Source: Planctomycetaceae bacterium (lineage in GTDB: Bacteria; Planctomycetota; Planctomycetia; Planctomycetales; Planctomycetaceae). From it: a stretch of DNA of 64,000 nucleotides. A model generated the notes under the pieces. The model saw nothing but the letters and a program-made list of their open reading frames with translations. It was not told where the DNA came from and ran no database searches. This document shows positions 38,026-46,597 of the stretch, piece by piece (within the stretch, counting starts at the first letter, position 1; the number at the start of each line of letters is the position of its first letter). A program made the position numbers and the translations under genes. Location of the stretch: assembly GCA_041398825.1 (NCBI GenBank), contig JAWKTX010000007.1, forward strand, positions 1-64,000, in the 5' to 3' direction.

Positions 38026-39210
38026 ATGTCTGAAGAAACTGCCGGGTCAGCTCGAACTCTGACCCGCCGATCGTTCCTGACCCGATCCTCAGCAATTTCA
38101 CTGCTGGGGCAATCCGCTTTGACTGCTGGACTTTTCGCGGCGGCCAATTCGGCCAGAGGTGCAACCCTGCTGCAGGATGCGGACGAGTCCGAGGGCGACG
38201 GAATTCAATGGCATGATGTCCGGGACTGGGGACTCGAAGGTCGTGGCTACAGTGATACCGAAAGCTACTTTGATCGTCTTCCCGCACGCGCGAAGGGAAT
38301 CGTCCGTAGCGCTGTTTGGGGGTTAAGCCGACACTCAGCAGGTATGATGGTCCGCTTCCGAACCAATGCCACAGCCATCCATACCGATCATGCGGTGACT
38401 TCTTCAAACCTGTCCATGCCCCATATGCCGGCCACGGGAGTCAGCGGTCTGGACCTGTATGCACAGGACACGGATGCGTCATGGAAGTGGGTGGCTGTCA
38501 CGCGACCAGCATCACAGGAAATGAACGGGCAAATTGTCAGTGGACTGGACGAAGGAACGCGGAACTTCTCTGTGTATCTACCACTATACAACGGCACCAG
38601 CCGGCTCCGGATTGGTGTCCCCAAAGGATCAACTTTCGAACCCATTGCCCCGCGCACCGGTAAACCAATTGTCTTCTACGGCACTTCTATTACCCACGGC
38701 GCATGTGCCTCCAGACCAGGGATGCCTCACCCGGCAATTCTTGGTCGGCGCCTGGATTGTCCGGTCATCAACCTGGGATTTTCCGGAAACGGCAAAATGG
38801 AGGCAACAGTGGGCCAGTTCCTCACAGAACTTGATCCGGCCGCATACGTCATCGACTGCCTTCCAAACATGAGTGCAGCCGAAGTGACATCCAATACCAT
38901 ACCCCTTGTGAAACAGCTGCGCGCAGCGCATCCAAAAGTCCCTTTAGTCCTTGTTGAGGATCGCTCGTACCCTGCCGGGTGGATCAAGCGATCCATGCTT
39001 GACCGAAACCTGAGCAGTCGAGAAGCGCTCAAAAAACAATATCAGCTTCTGCTCGAGGCCGGAGTAGAGGGACTCTATTACGTCGACGGGGAGTCACTTC
39101 TGAGCCAGGACCGTGATGATACCACAGACGGCTCCCATCCATCCGATCTTGGCTTCTACCGTCACGCTGATGCTATGGAACCCATCCTGCGACAAGCCAT
39201 GAATGTTTAA
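38026..39210 (+). CDS. Tat-exported SGNH/GDSL hydrolase
   Basis: About 394 residues from ATG 38026. A twin-arginine signal (TRRSFLTRSSAISLLGQ) directs folded export. A beta-sandwich domain (about 60-215) precedes the SGNH catalytic domain with VFYGTSITHGACASRPG (Ser), NLGFSGNGKME (Gly/Asn block), VIDCLPNMS and TDGSHPSDLGFYRHAD (Asp-His). The family removes acetyl or other acyl groups from carbohydrates. It shares a divergent 297-bp promoter region with the esterase/SGNH fusion, and an RraA-like gene follows 64 bp downstream. Confidence 0.88.
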   Translation: MSEETAGSARTLTRRSFLTRSSAISLLGQSALTAGLFAAANSARGATLLQDADESEGDGIQWHDVRDWGLEGRGYSDTESYFDRLPARAKGIVRSAVWGLSRHSAGMMVRFRTNATAIHTDHAVTSSNLSMPHMPATGVSGLDLYAQDTDASWKWVAVTRPASQEMNGQIVSGLDEGTRNFSVYLPLYNGTSRLRIGVPKGSTFEPIAPRTGKPIVFYGTSITHGACASRPGMPHPAILGRRLDCPVINLGFSGNGKMEATVGQFLTELDPAAYVIDCLPNMSAAEVTSNTIPLVKQLRAAHPKVPLVLVEDRSYPAGWIKRSMLDRNLSSREALKKQYQLLLEAGVEGLYYVDGESLLSQDRDDTTDGSHPSDLGFYRHADAMEPILRQAMNV

Positions 39211-39274
39211 GCGTGCGCACCGCAGCTGAGAGTCCTGTTTCCATTTCCTCAAGCCACCCATTGCGAGGAATCAG

Positions 39275-39997
39275 ATGTCCGCCGACCAGTCCAGCAATCC
39301 GCAGCTTCAATCCGGCACACTCAGCCCAACTGTCTCGAAGGAGCTGAGCATCACGCTCGAGATGATGCGTGAGCAGTTGACCGTTCCGCTCTTGTGTGAT
39401 GCCCTGGACGCGGCTGGCTATCGCCATCAGTCGCCACGTCTTCCACTGTTTCCAATGACCGTCCCGGACCTCATGCTGATTGGCCGCGTCCGCACAATGC
39501 TCTGGTCAGACATGGCGCACATTGACCCCGAGCCCTACAAACTGGAACTAACAGCGGTTGATTCCTGTCAGCCGAACGACGTTCTCGTTTGTGCCGCTGG
39601 CGGGTCGATGCGATCCGGCATCTGGGGAGAGTTACTGACCACCGCCGCTCGCAATGCAGGATGTGTTGGAGTCATCGTGGATGGCGCAGTTCGGGATGTC
39701 GCACAGATGGCGCGCATGCAGTTTCCAGTCTTCGCTCGCGGCGTATGCCCCTATGACAGTCGCGATCGCCAACGTGTCGTAGACTTCGACGTACCAGTGG
39801 AGCTGGACGGTGTCCGTGCAGAACCCGGGGACTTAATTGCCGCCGATCAGGACGGTCTTGTGATTGTCCCACGAAGAATTGAAGTGGAAATCGTAAAAAG
39901 CGCATGGGAAAAAGCTCATGCCGAAAACCAGGTCCGCGATGCCATCCGAAATGGCATGTCGGCCACAACAGCTTTTGAAACCTTCGGTGTGCTTTAG
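39275..39997 (+). CDS. RraA-like family protein
   Basis: 240 residues. GSMRSGIWGELLTTAARNAG and VGVIVDGAVRDV are the conserved RraA/HMG aldolase motifs; in the aldolases the Arg-Asp pair (VRD) binds substrate and metal. Members include 4-hydroxy-4-methyl-2-oxoglutarate aldolase and the RNase E regulator RraA. Placement among polysaccharide esterase and sulfatase genes favours a metabolic aldolase-like role. Its TAG stop codon lies within the first bases of dispersed repeat copy 4. Confidence 0.85.
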   Translation: MSADQSSNPQLQSGTLSPTVSKELSITLEMMREQLTVPLLCDALDAAGYRHQSPRLPLFPMTVPDLMLIGRVRTMLWSDMAHIDPEPYKLELTAVDSCQPNDVLVCAAGGSMRSGIWGELLTTAARNAGCVGVIVDGAVRDVAQMARMQFPVFARGVCPYDSRDRQRVVDFDVPVELDGVRAEPGDLIAADQDGLVIVPRRIEVEIVKSAWEKAHAENQVRDAIRNGMSATTAFETFGVL

Positions 39998-40099
39998 CTG
40001 TCCGTTGAAGAACCGGGACAGGCATTCAGGACGACAGGAAACCATCGTGTTTTACGGTCTCCTGCTCGAGCCAGTCCCGTTTTCCAACAGGCTGTCAGG
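39996..40099 (+). repeat. Dispersed ~100-bp palindromic repeat, copy 4
   Basis: Starts AGCTGTCCGTTGAAGAACCG and ends TCCCGTTTTCCAACAGGCTG, with core blocks GGACGACAGGAAACC and GGTCTCCTGCTCGAG. Its first two bases are the last two of the RraA-like stop codon, so the element abuts the gene directly. Outer arms and core blocks pair into a long hairpin. Confidence 0.9.
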
Positions 40100-40219
40100 T
40101 TAGAATCCTTCCGAAACTCATAACGCGCGGAGACTCCACTTCTGCGAATTTCAGATGATGACTCTTACGATCAGTGTGTCTTTCACATGAGATCCTGCCT
40201 CCGAGAACGGAACTGCAAA

Positions 40220-41677
40220 ATGATCGATTCAAACCCTCATCCATCCGGCAGACTTCGATCCTCGATGACAACCGGAACCTGTGCGGCGATGATCAGCCTG
40301 TTTCTCCTGTCAGACGTGATGACTGAGGCGGAAGAGTCGAAGCCGAACATCATTTTCATCCTGTGTGATAACCTCGGCTATGGTGACATTGGCTGTTTTG
40401 GCTCGACACTTCACAAAACTCCAAATGTCGACCAAATGGCAAGAGAGGGGCTGAAGCTCACGAGTTTCTATTCCGCCAGTGGAGTATGCACCCCATCGCG
40501 CGCGGCACTGATGACGGGTTGTTATCCGCCCCGAGTCGGACTTCATCTGACGGATCCGGACGGTGCAGTTCTCAGACCTGTTTCGCCAAATGGTCTGCAT
40601 CCTGATGAAGTCACCATTGCCGAAGTATTGAAACGTGCGGGATACTCGACCGCGTGTATCGGAAAATGGCATCTGGGTGACCAGCCTGCCTTCCTGCCAA
40701 CACGACAGGGCTTTGATCAGTACTTCGGAATTCCCTACAGCGATGACATGACTCCGCGTGAGGGTCAGCCATGGCCCGATCTGCCCCTGATGCGTCAGGA
40801 TTCTGTCATCGAAGCCCCCGTCGACCGAGACCTGCTAACAAAACGTTACACCGAAGACTCCATTCGTTTCATTCACGAAAACAAGGATCGCCCGTTCTTT
40901 CTGTATTTGCCGCACGCAATGCCCGGCAGCACGGCCACTCCATACGCAAGCGATGAATTCCGCGGGAAATCATCAAATGGGAAGTGGGGCGATTCTGTTG
41001 AAGAAATCGACTGGTCGACGGGCCGCATTCTTTCCGCTCTGAAACAGCTGGATCTCGAAAGCAACACGATCATCGTCTGGACGTCCGACAACGGGGCACC
41101 CCGGCGAAATCCCGTTCAGGGAAGCAATCGTCCGCTCAGCGGATGGGGTTATTCAACGATGGAAGGTGGCATGCGCGTCCCATGTGTTGTTCGCTGGAAG
41201 GGTGTGATTCCGGCAGATTCAGTCAGCGATGAAATTACGACAATGATGGATTGGTTTCCAACATTTGCGTCACTGGCCGGTGTCTCCCTCGAATCGAATC
41301 CCGCAATTGACGGAAAAGACATCAGCTCACTTCTGAAGCAGCCAGACGAAACAAAGTCACCGCACGATATTTTTCTGTATTACTTCCGTGACCAGTTGCA
41401 GGCGATCCGCGATCGTCGATGGAAACTGCATCTGGCCCGTGAGGACAGGCAGGTCAATCTGAAAGGTGGCACCCAGCCCGTGAAGGCCCGGTTGTTCGAC
41501 CTGAATCAGAACCTTGCCGAAGACGATGACCTCGCAGACATACATCCGGAAATCGTCGAACGATTGACTTCTCTCGCAAAACGCAGCGTTGAAGAACTTG
41601 GCGACAATGGGGTCACAGGCAGGGGACAGCGAGCTGCCGGTCGGGTCGAATCACCAACACCTCGCACATTGAAATGA
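40220..41677 (+). CDS. Secreted sulfatase, arylsulfatase A type
   Basis: About 485 residues from ATG 40220; ATGs at 40187 and 40265 are alternatives, and the signal peptide (MTTGTCAAMISLFLLSDVM) begins at the last of these. The FGly signature is VCTPSRAALMTG with Cys about residue 90. NIIFILCDNLGYGDIGCFG holds the metal aspartates, KWHLGD is the conserved active-site lysine-histidine block and VWTSDNGAP the second metal site. It hydrolyses sulfate esters; the substrate is unknown. It follows the RraA-like gene and repeat copy 4. Confidence 0.92.
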   Translation: MIDSNPHPSGRLRSSMTTGTCAAMISLFLLSDVMTEAEESKPNIIFILCDNLGYGDIGCFGSTLHKTPNVDQMAREGLKLTSFYSASGVCTPSRAALMTGCYPPRVGLHLTDPDGAVLRPVSPNGLHPDEVTIAEVLKRAGYSTACIGKWHLGDQPAFLPTRQGFDQYFGIPYSDDMTPREGQPWPDLPLMRQDSVIEAPVDRDLLTKRYTEDSIRFIHENKDRPFFLYLPHAMPGSTATPYASDEFRGKSSNGKWGDSVEEIDWSTGRILSALKQLDLESNTIIVWTSDNGAPRRNPVQGSNRPLSGWGYSTMEGGMRVPCVVRWKGVIPADSVSDEITTMMDWFPTFASLAGVSLESNPAIDGKDISSLLKQPDETKSPHDIFLYYFRDQLQAIRDRRWKLHLAREDRQVNLKGGTQPVKARLFDLNQNLAEDDDLADIHPEIVERLTSLAKRSVEELGDNGVTGRGQRAAGRVESPTPRTLK

Positions 41678-41887
41678 ACCGGACTGGAAAATTTATTTGT
41701 GACAGACCACCCGCCTGAATTCGCACGATTCCGAATGTTTCTTCGTTGCACTTCTTTTTAAGGGCCTTCAGCCTGGGTAAGCTGGTCGTCCGGAAATTGC
41801 GGTCGCGGAAGACAAAAACTCTTTCTCGCCGCGTCTGAATTGATGTCACAACGAGGGCCTTCATCAGAAGCCCGGAAACAACCTTGT

Positions 41888-43006
41888 ATGCACGACCAGA
41901 CTTTTTTCTCCGGCGGAGTCTTCAGCGATACCATTGACGGTGGTCGTGCCGGAGCCGACATCGAACTGCAGCTCGACGGCGTGCATGCCACCACCAGTGC
42001 TGGCGAACGTTTTTTCCTTCGATTCAGCGAACTCAATGTTGATATCGGTGGTTACAACGATCGAATGATCTTCTGTCGCAATGCAGATCGCAGTGTTACG
42101 ATTTTCTGCGACGACAAGAAGTTTCCGAAAAGTCTTTCGGAGCTATCCTGTGGAGTTCTCGACGAACAACTGCATCTGAAAAAGAAGAAGCTGAAGGCAC
42201 AGGCGTGGCAGGGCCGTGGGATGTTCATGGTTGCATCGATCGCCATGGTCGTCGGCCTGTTTGCACTGTACTTCGGTATCAAAGTGGCCGGGGCAGCTGC
42301 GGTACAAGCGCTGCCAGTCAGTGTGGATCGACAGATCGGCGAACGCAGCTACGACGCGATGAATCTGGGTCGGAAAGAAATCCACGATGCGACCGTCGTC
42401 GACGCGATACAGCAAATGGTCGATCGACTTTCTCCGCACGCGGCACTCCAGGGGCTCGAATTCGAAGTGCACGTGATTGACTCCGAAGAGGTCAATGCAT
42501 TTGCCCTTCCTGGCGGCATTATTGTTGTTTACACAGGCCTGATCGAAGTCGCTGAACGTCCGGAACAGGTTGCTGGTGTCATCGCCCATGAAATCTCACA
42601 CGCAACACTCCGGCACGGTCTTCAGCGTGTGAGTCAGTCCCTGGGCTTGACGGCGGCGGCCGGACTGCTGCTGGGAGACGTTCAGGGATTGTTTGTTCTG
42701 GCGACAGAACTGTTTCAACTGGCCACGATCAACAGCTACAGTCGCGGTCAGGAAACAGCCGCCGACACAGAAGGCGTCCGAATGCTGCATGCAGCCGGGA
42801 TTGATCCGCTGAGCCTTGCGGAATTCTTTGAGATCATGAAGAAAGAGGGACCAGAATTACCGGATGGACTTGGCTGGATCAGTACCCACCCGGAACATGA
42901 AGCTCGCATCATGAATGTTCGTAGTCAACTGGCAACTCTTGCCCCGCAGGAATACAAAGGGTTTGATATCGACTGGGACGACGTCAAATCCCGCATTGAA
43001 AAATAG
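41888..43006 (+). CDS. Membrane-bound M48 family metalloprotease
   Basis: About 372 residues from ATG 41888; in-frame starts at 41840-41843 would add 16 residues. The N-terminal domain (MHDQTFFSGGVFSD... about 1-95) is a small beta domain seen before some M48 peptidases. A transmembrane helix (about 112-135) follows. The peptidase domain carries the zinc motif HEISH at about residue 234 and the third ligand in RGQETAADTEG. STHPEHEARI closes the domain. It is the first gene of a four-gene run with three AIM24 paralogues at 37, 76 and 15 bp spacing, which suggests an operon and a shared membrane-quality role (inference). Confidence 0.9.
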   Translation: MHDQTFFSGGVFSDTIDGGRAGADIELQLDGVHATTSAGERFFLRFSELNVDIGGYNDRMIFCRNADRSVTIFCDDKKFPKSLSELSCGVLDEQLHLKKKKLKAQAWQGRGMFMVASIAMVVGLFALYFGIKVAGAAAVQALPVSVDRQIGERSYDAMNLGRKEIHDATVVDAIQQMVDRLSPHAALQGLEFEVHVIDSEEVNAFALPGGIIVVYTGLIEVAERPEQVAGVIAHEISHATLRHGLQRVSQSLGLTAAAGLLLGDVQGLFVLATELFQLATINSYSRGQETAADTEGVRMLHAAGIDPLSLAEFFEIMKKEGPELPDGLGWISTHPEHEARIMNVRSQLATLAPQEYKGFDIDWDDVKSRIEK

Positions 43007-43043
43007 AACCTGTTTACTCTCCGGATGGAAAGTGCTTTCATCA

Positions 43044-43700
43044 ATGGAATCAGAAATCCGAAACCGGCCGTCTTTTGCAAACATCCGCATTCATCTGGAG
43101 GCCGGTGAGCAAATCATCGCTGAAGCTGATGCGATGGCCAGCATGAGCGCAACAATCGATATGACGACGCGGTGGAGCGGCGGAGTCATCAAAGGCATTG
43201 CGCGACGTGTCTTTGGAAGTGAATCGATGTTTGTAAACGTCTTTTCCACTGACACGGAAGGCGAGCTTGTTCTGACACAGCCGTTCCCCGGAGACATTGA
43301 ATGTCTCGAATTGAAGGGCAATACGATGTTCCTTCAGCCGGGAGCATTCATTGCCTGTGATCCGGGTGTGAAAATGACTCTCGCATGGGCCGGTATCAAA
43401 ATGGCAATTGCTGGTGAAGGACTCTTCCGTTTGAAAGTGAGTGGAGAAGGTCGTGTCTGGTTCGGTGCCTACGGTGGCATCTTCGTACGCGAAGTAGACG
43501 ATGAATACATCGTCGATACCGGACACCTTGTTGCCTATGAGCCATCCGTCGGTGTTCGGATAGGAATGGCGGGCGGTATATTCTCCAGTTTCTTCAGCGG
43601 CGAAGGTCTCATCGCGCGGATATCCGGACCTGGCCGCATTTACATGCAGTCACGTTCGTTTGGTGGCCTGACAGCATGGACCAACTCGCATCTCTGGTAA
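43044..43700 (+). CDS. AIM24/TIGR00266 family protein, paralogue 1
   Basis: 218 residues from ATG 43044. The AIM24 fold shows as Gly-rich beta repeats: EAGEQIIAEADAMASMSATI, a basic segment near RRVFGSESMFVNVF, LKVSGEGRVWFGAYGG, DEYIVDTGHLVAYE and FFSGEGLIARISGPGRIYMQ. The bacterial family has unknown function; the eukaryotic member AIM24 is a mitochondrial inner-membrane protein. The first of three tandem paralogues and the most diverged. Confidence 0.88.
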   Translation: MESEIRNRPSFANIRIHLEAGEQIIAEADAMASMSATIDMTTRWSGGVIKGIARRVFGSESMFVNVFSTDTEGELVLTQPFPGDIECLELKGNTMFLQPGAFIACDPGVKMTLAWAGIKMAIAGEGLFRLKVSGEGRVWFGAYGGIFVREVDDEYIVDTGHLVAYEPSVGVRIGMAGGIFSSFFSGEGLIARISGPGRIYMQSRSFGGLTAWTNSHLW

Positions 43701-43776
43701 CAACGTGTCTGTCTTTTTGTACCCAGTCATTCTTCTTACCGAGCAAATGCTCTGACTTGCCTCCCTGAGGAATCTC

Positions 43777-44463
43777 ATGAAGTTCAAGATTCTCTCCCGC
43801 CCGGCAGCTTCGGTTGCCCGCCTGCTGATGGATGATGGTGAATCACTCACCTGCGAAGTCGGCGCAATGATCGCCATGTCTCCGGGCTTCGAAGTCGAAA
43901 CAACCACCCGCAAAAAAGGGGGCCGCGGTGGCGGACTGGGAAAAGCCCTGAAACGCATGCTGGCTGGCGAAAGCATGTTTCTGAATCACTTTACAGCGAT
44001 TGATGATCGGCAATCACTGATCCTGGGGCCGTCGATGCTGGGAGACGTGGTTCATGTTCCGTTGCAGGGTGGATCACTGATCGTCCAGGGGTCCAGCTGG
44101 ATGGCTTCAGACTCAGGCATTGAGATCGACGCGACCTGGCAGGGACTTGGTAAAGCCCTGTTCAGCGGTGAAAGCATGTTCTGGCTCAAGTGTACTGGCG
44201 AAGGCAGTTTGTTTCTCAGCAGCTTCGGTGCTATCTACGATATGTACATAGATGGTGAATATATCGTCGACACGGGTCATATCGTCGCCTTTGAAGACAC
44301 ACTGCAGTTCAGTGTTGTAAAAGCCGGCAAGAGCTGGATTGGCAGCTTTCTTGGCGGAGAAGGGCTGGTTTGCAGGTTCAGCGGACAAGGACGCCTTTAC
44401 TGCCAGAGCCACAACCCACCGAGCTTCGGTAAAGCACTCGGTCCAAAACTTAAGCCTCGCTAA
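43777..44463 (+). CDS. AIM24/TIGR00266 family protein, paralogue 2
   Basis: 228 residues, starting MKFKILSRPAASVARLLMDD, the normal family N-terminus. Motifs: CEVGAMIAMSPGFEVET, a basic Gly-rich loop KKGGRGGGLGKALKRMLAGE, LKCTGEGSLFLSSFGAIYD, GEYIVDTGHIVAFEDTL and FLGGEGLVCRFSGQGRLYCQ. This copy is closest to the plain one-domain family form. No signal peptide or membrane helix, so cytosolic or membrane-associated. Confidence 0.92.
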   Translation: MKFKILSRPAASVARLLMDDGESLTCEVGAMIAMSPGFEVETTTRKKGGRGGGLGKALKRMLAGESMFLNHFTAIDDRQSLILGPSMLGDVVHVPLQGGSLIVQGSSWMASDSGIEIDATWQGLGKALFSGESMFWLKCTGEGSLFLSSFGAIYDMYIDGEYIVDTGHIVAFEDTLQFSVVKAGKSWIGSFLGGEGLVCRFSGQGRLYCQSHNPPSFGKALGPKLKPR

Positions 44464-44478
44464 CAAGTATCTCGTATC

Positions 44479-45561
44479 ATGATCGAATTCTCCTGCCCAT
44501 CGTGCAGTAAACGATATCGAGTCCCGGACGAAGCTGCTGGCAAAGCCGCCAAATGCAAAGACTGCGGTGCCACAATGCCAATTCCCTCAGGCAATGGGGC
44601 ATCGCCGGAGTCAACAAGGCCTCGTGTTGCAAAGCCGGTTGCGCGGCCCGACACCCCGCCACCAACCGCCTCGGAGAAGCCCCGAATCGCGCGGCGACAG
44701 GAACTACCATCGGAATCGGCACGATCAGCTCCCGAACGGCCAGTCATGCCGCGGCCGCCCGCAACCGGGGCCGACCGAGTACAGACGGGTCGACCCGCAC
44801 CAAGACCGACCCCGTCGGCCGCCAACGATAATGCAACAGGAGCAGAAATCCTCAGCGGTTCGACCCCGAATTTTGACTACGAGATTTCTCAACGCCCAGA
44901 CTTTGCACTGGTGACGATCAGCCTTGAACAGGGCCAGAGAGTATACGCCGAAACGTCTGCCATGGCTTCAATGACACCGAGCGTCACACTGAAATCCGGT
45001 TTCAAAGGCGGACTCGGCAAGACACTTGGACGAATGCTTGGCGGCGAGAACATGATTATCAACACGTTCACCGCCGACAAGGGGTCTGGGGAAGTTGTCT
45101 TTGCCGCAGGGGCCATGGGAGATGCGGCGCATTATGAGCTGACTGGCAACTCGCTCATGCTGCAGCGAGGTGCCTTCATGCTGCATAGTGACGGAGTCGA
45201 AGTCACCGGAAAATGGCAGGGGGCAAAAGGCTTTTTCGGCGGCCAGGGACTCGTACTGCTGAAAGCCAGCGGCGAAGGCGATATCTTCTTCAATTCCTAT
45301 GGTGCTATTTTGTCTGTTAATGTCAAAGACGAATTCATCGTGGATACAGGCTATATCGTTGCATTCGAAGACACTCTCAACTACCACGTTTCAGTTCTTC
45401 CGGGGCTTCGTGGTGGAAGCAAACTGAAGACTCTGTTCTTTGGAGGTGAAGGACTCGTGTGCCGTTTCTCGGGACAAGGCCGGGTCTGGATTCAGACTCG
45501 GCATGTGCAAAGCTTCCTGTCGTGGGTGCATGTGTTCCGTCCAGTAAAAAGCCGCAACTAA
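44479..45561 (+). CDS. Zinc-ribbon plus AIM24 protein, paralogue 3
   Basis: 360 residues. A zinc ribbon (residues about 5-30: CPSCSKRYRVP and CKDCG) is joined by a Pro/Arg-rich disordered linker (about 37-130) to an AIM24 domain (about 135-355) with ETSAMASMTPSVTLKSGFKG, LKASGEGDIFFNSYGAI, DEFIVDTGYIVAFEDTL and FFGGEGLVCRFSGQGRVWIQ. The ribbon is absent from the two neighbours. It starts 15 bp after paralogue 2. A 10-bp inverted repeat follows before the convergent gene. Confidence 0.9.
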   Translation: MIEFSCPSCSKRYRVPDEAAGKAAKCKDCGATMPIPSGNGASPESTRPRVAKPVARPDTPPPTASEKPRIARRQELPSESARSAPERPVMPRPPATGADRVQTGRPAPRPTPSAANDNATGAEILSGSTPNFDYEISQRPDFALVTISLEQGQRVYAETSAMASMTPSVTLKSGFKGGLGKTLGRMLGGENMIINTFTADKGSGEVVFAAGAMGDAAHYELTGNSLMLQRGAFMLHSDGVEVTGKWQGAKGFFGGQGLVLLKASGEGDIFFNSYGAILSVNVKDEFIVDTGYIVAFEDTLNYHVSVLPGLRGGSKLKTLFFGGEGLVCRFSGQGRVWIQTRHVQSFLSWVHVFRPVKSRN

Positions 45562-45700
45562 CACAACGGGCCTTGCTGGCATTTTCCAGTCACTCGAATC
45601 TCCGTCGCTTTCTGAAACCGTGGCGCAATCCGCCTCCCGTGTCAGGAAAGTAATGAAGCCCGGGGAGCAAAAGGGGATTCACAGCACGCTTTTGAATGTC

Positions 45701-45732
45701 GCTCTCGTCATTCCCGGGAGACTGACGAGAGC
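45701..45732. terminator. Hairpin between convergent genes
   Basis: GCTCTCGTCA and TGACGAGAGC form a perfect 10-bp stem with a 12-nt loop, placed between the end of the AIM24 gene and the stop of the minus-strand membrane protein gene (45741). There is no T run on either side, so it is only a possible two-way terminator. Confidence 0.55.
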
Positions 45733-45740
45733 AATGATCT

Positions 45741-46559
45741 TCATCGCTCGCCATTTGCTGTCGTGAGTGCTGCGTTGCGGGGTTCAAAATCCGATTTGTC
45801 TGCCAGGACCGCCCTGAAAAAGGATGCCTTCGGGCCCTTCAGTCGATAGTAGCCTGGCCCAATCTCGACGGCAGACCAACCACGCCAGTACAAACCGGCG
45901 CAAGCACGCAGTCGCTTCCGAAACAGCCATCCGCACGCCGTAACAACCAGCAAAACGGAAAGACACCCAGCGATGCCCACATTCCCTTCAAGTACTAACC
46001 CCGTCGATAAACAAAACAGCATGTAGCCAAAAAGGATCGTGGTCATGTTCACAGCGATGGATCGATTACGGCTTGGGAGATCGACATAGTACCGAATATG
46101 AATTCGCTTACTCTCGCGTCGAAAGACAAACTGCAACCAGCACAGCAAGCAAACGACACCAACCACGACCACAGCAGAGGCAGGAACCCATCCCAAAACG
46201 AACTTCGGTACGGTCATCGAAAGGTCTCGCGTGCTTCTGTAGAAGGCTCCCAGGAACAGGACGACAAGCCCCGGGATCAACAGAAAACCTGCAAGCAGAC
46301 AGACACCCGTGGCAATAACAACCCACTCAACAACTTTCCATTCCGGAGGAGGAATCACAATTTCGCGACTCTGGAATGTCAGGTTGGTGGTCTGCCCGGT
46401 GATGACGCACACTGGCGGCAGAGAAACGTCTGACCCACACAGCAAACTATCGCCCGAAATTCTGAACGGGACTTCCGCGAGGCCGAGAGCATCATAAAGA
46501 CTGCCTTGCTGAAGCTCCTGAGTTTCCGGAGCTGCGAAAGGATTCGCAACCGTTTCCAC
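45741..46559 (-). CDS. Membrane protein of unknown function
   Basis: 272 residues. A soluble N-terminal part contains a short motif LPPVCVITGQTT, which recurs in planctomycete membrane proteins as far as I recall. Four hydrophobic segments follow (about 80-105, 120-145, 168-185, 190-210). The C-terminal part (EIGPGYYRLKGP) is soluble. I do not recognise a function. Last gene of a minus-strand run; the preceding gene ends 38 bp before its start. Confidence 0.75.
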   Translation of the reverse strand: METVANPFAAPETQELQQGSLYDALGLAEVPFRISGDSLLCGSDVSLPPVCVITGQTTNLTFQSREIVIPPPEWKVVEWVVIATGVCLLAGFLLIPGLVVLFLGAFYRSTRDLSMTVPKFVLGWVPASAVVVVGVVCLLCWLQFVFRRESKRIHIRYYVDLPSRNRSIAVNMTTILFGYMLFCLSTGLVLEGNVGIAGCLSVLLVVTACGWLFRKRLRACAGLYWRGWSAVEIGPGYYRLKGPKASFFRAVLADKSDFEPRNAALTTANGER

Positions 46560-46597
46560 AGATCACCTCACGATTTCACCGCGTAACAGTTTCGACT

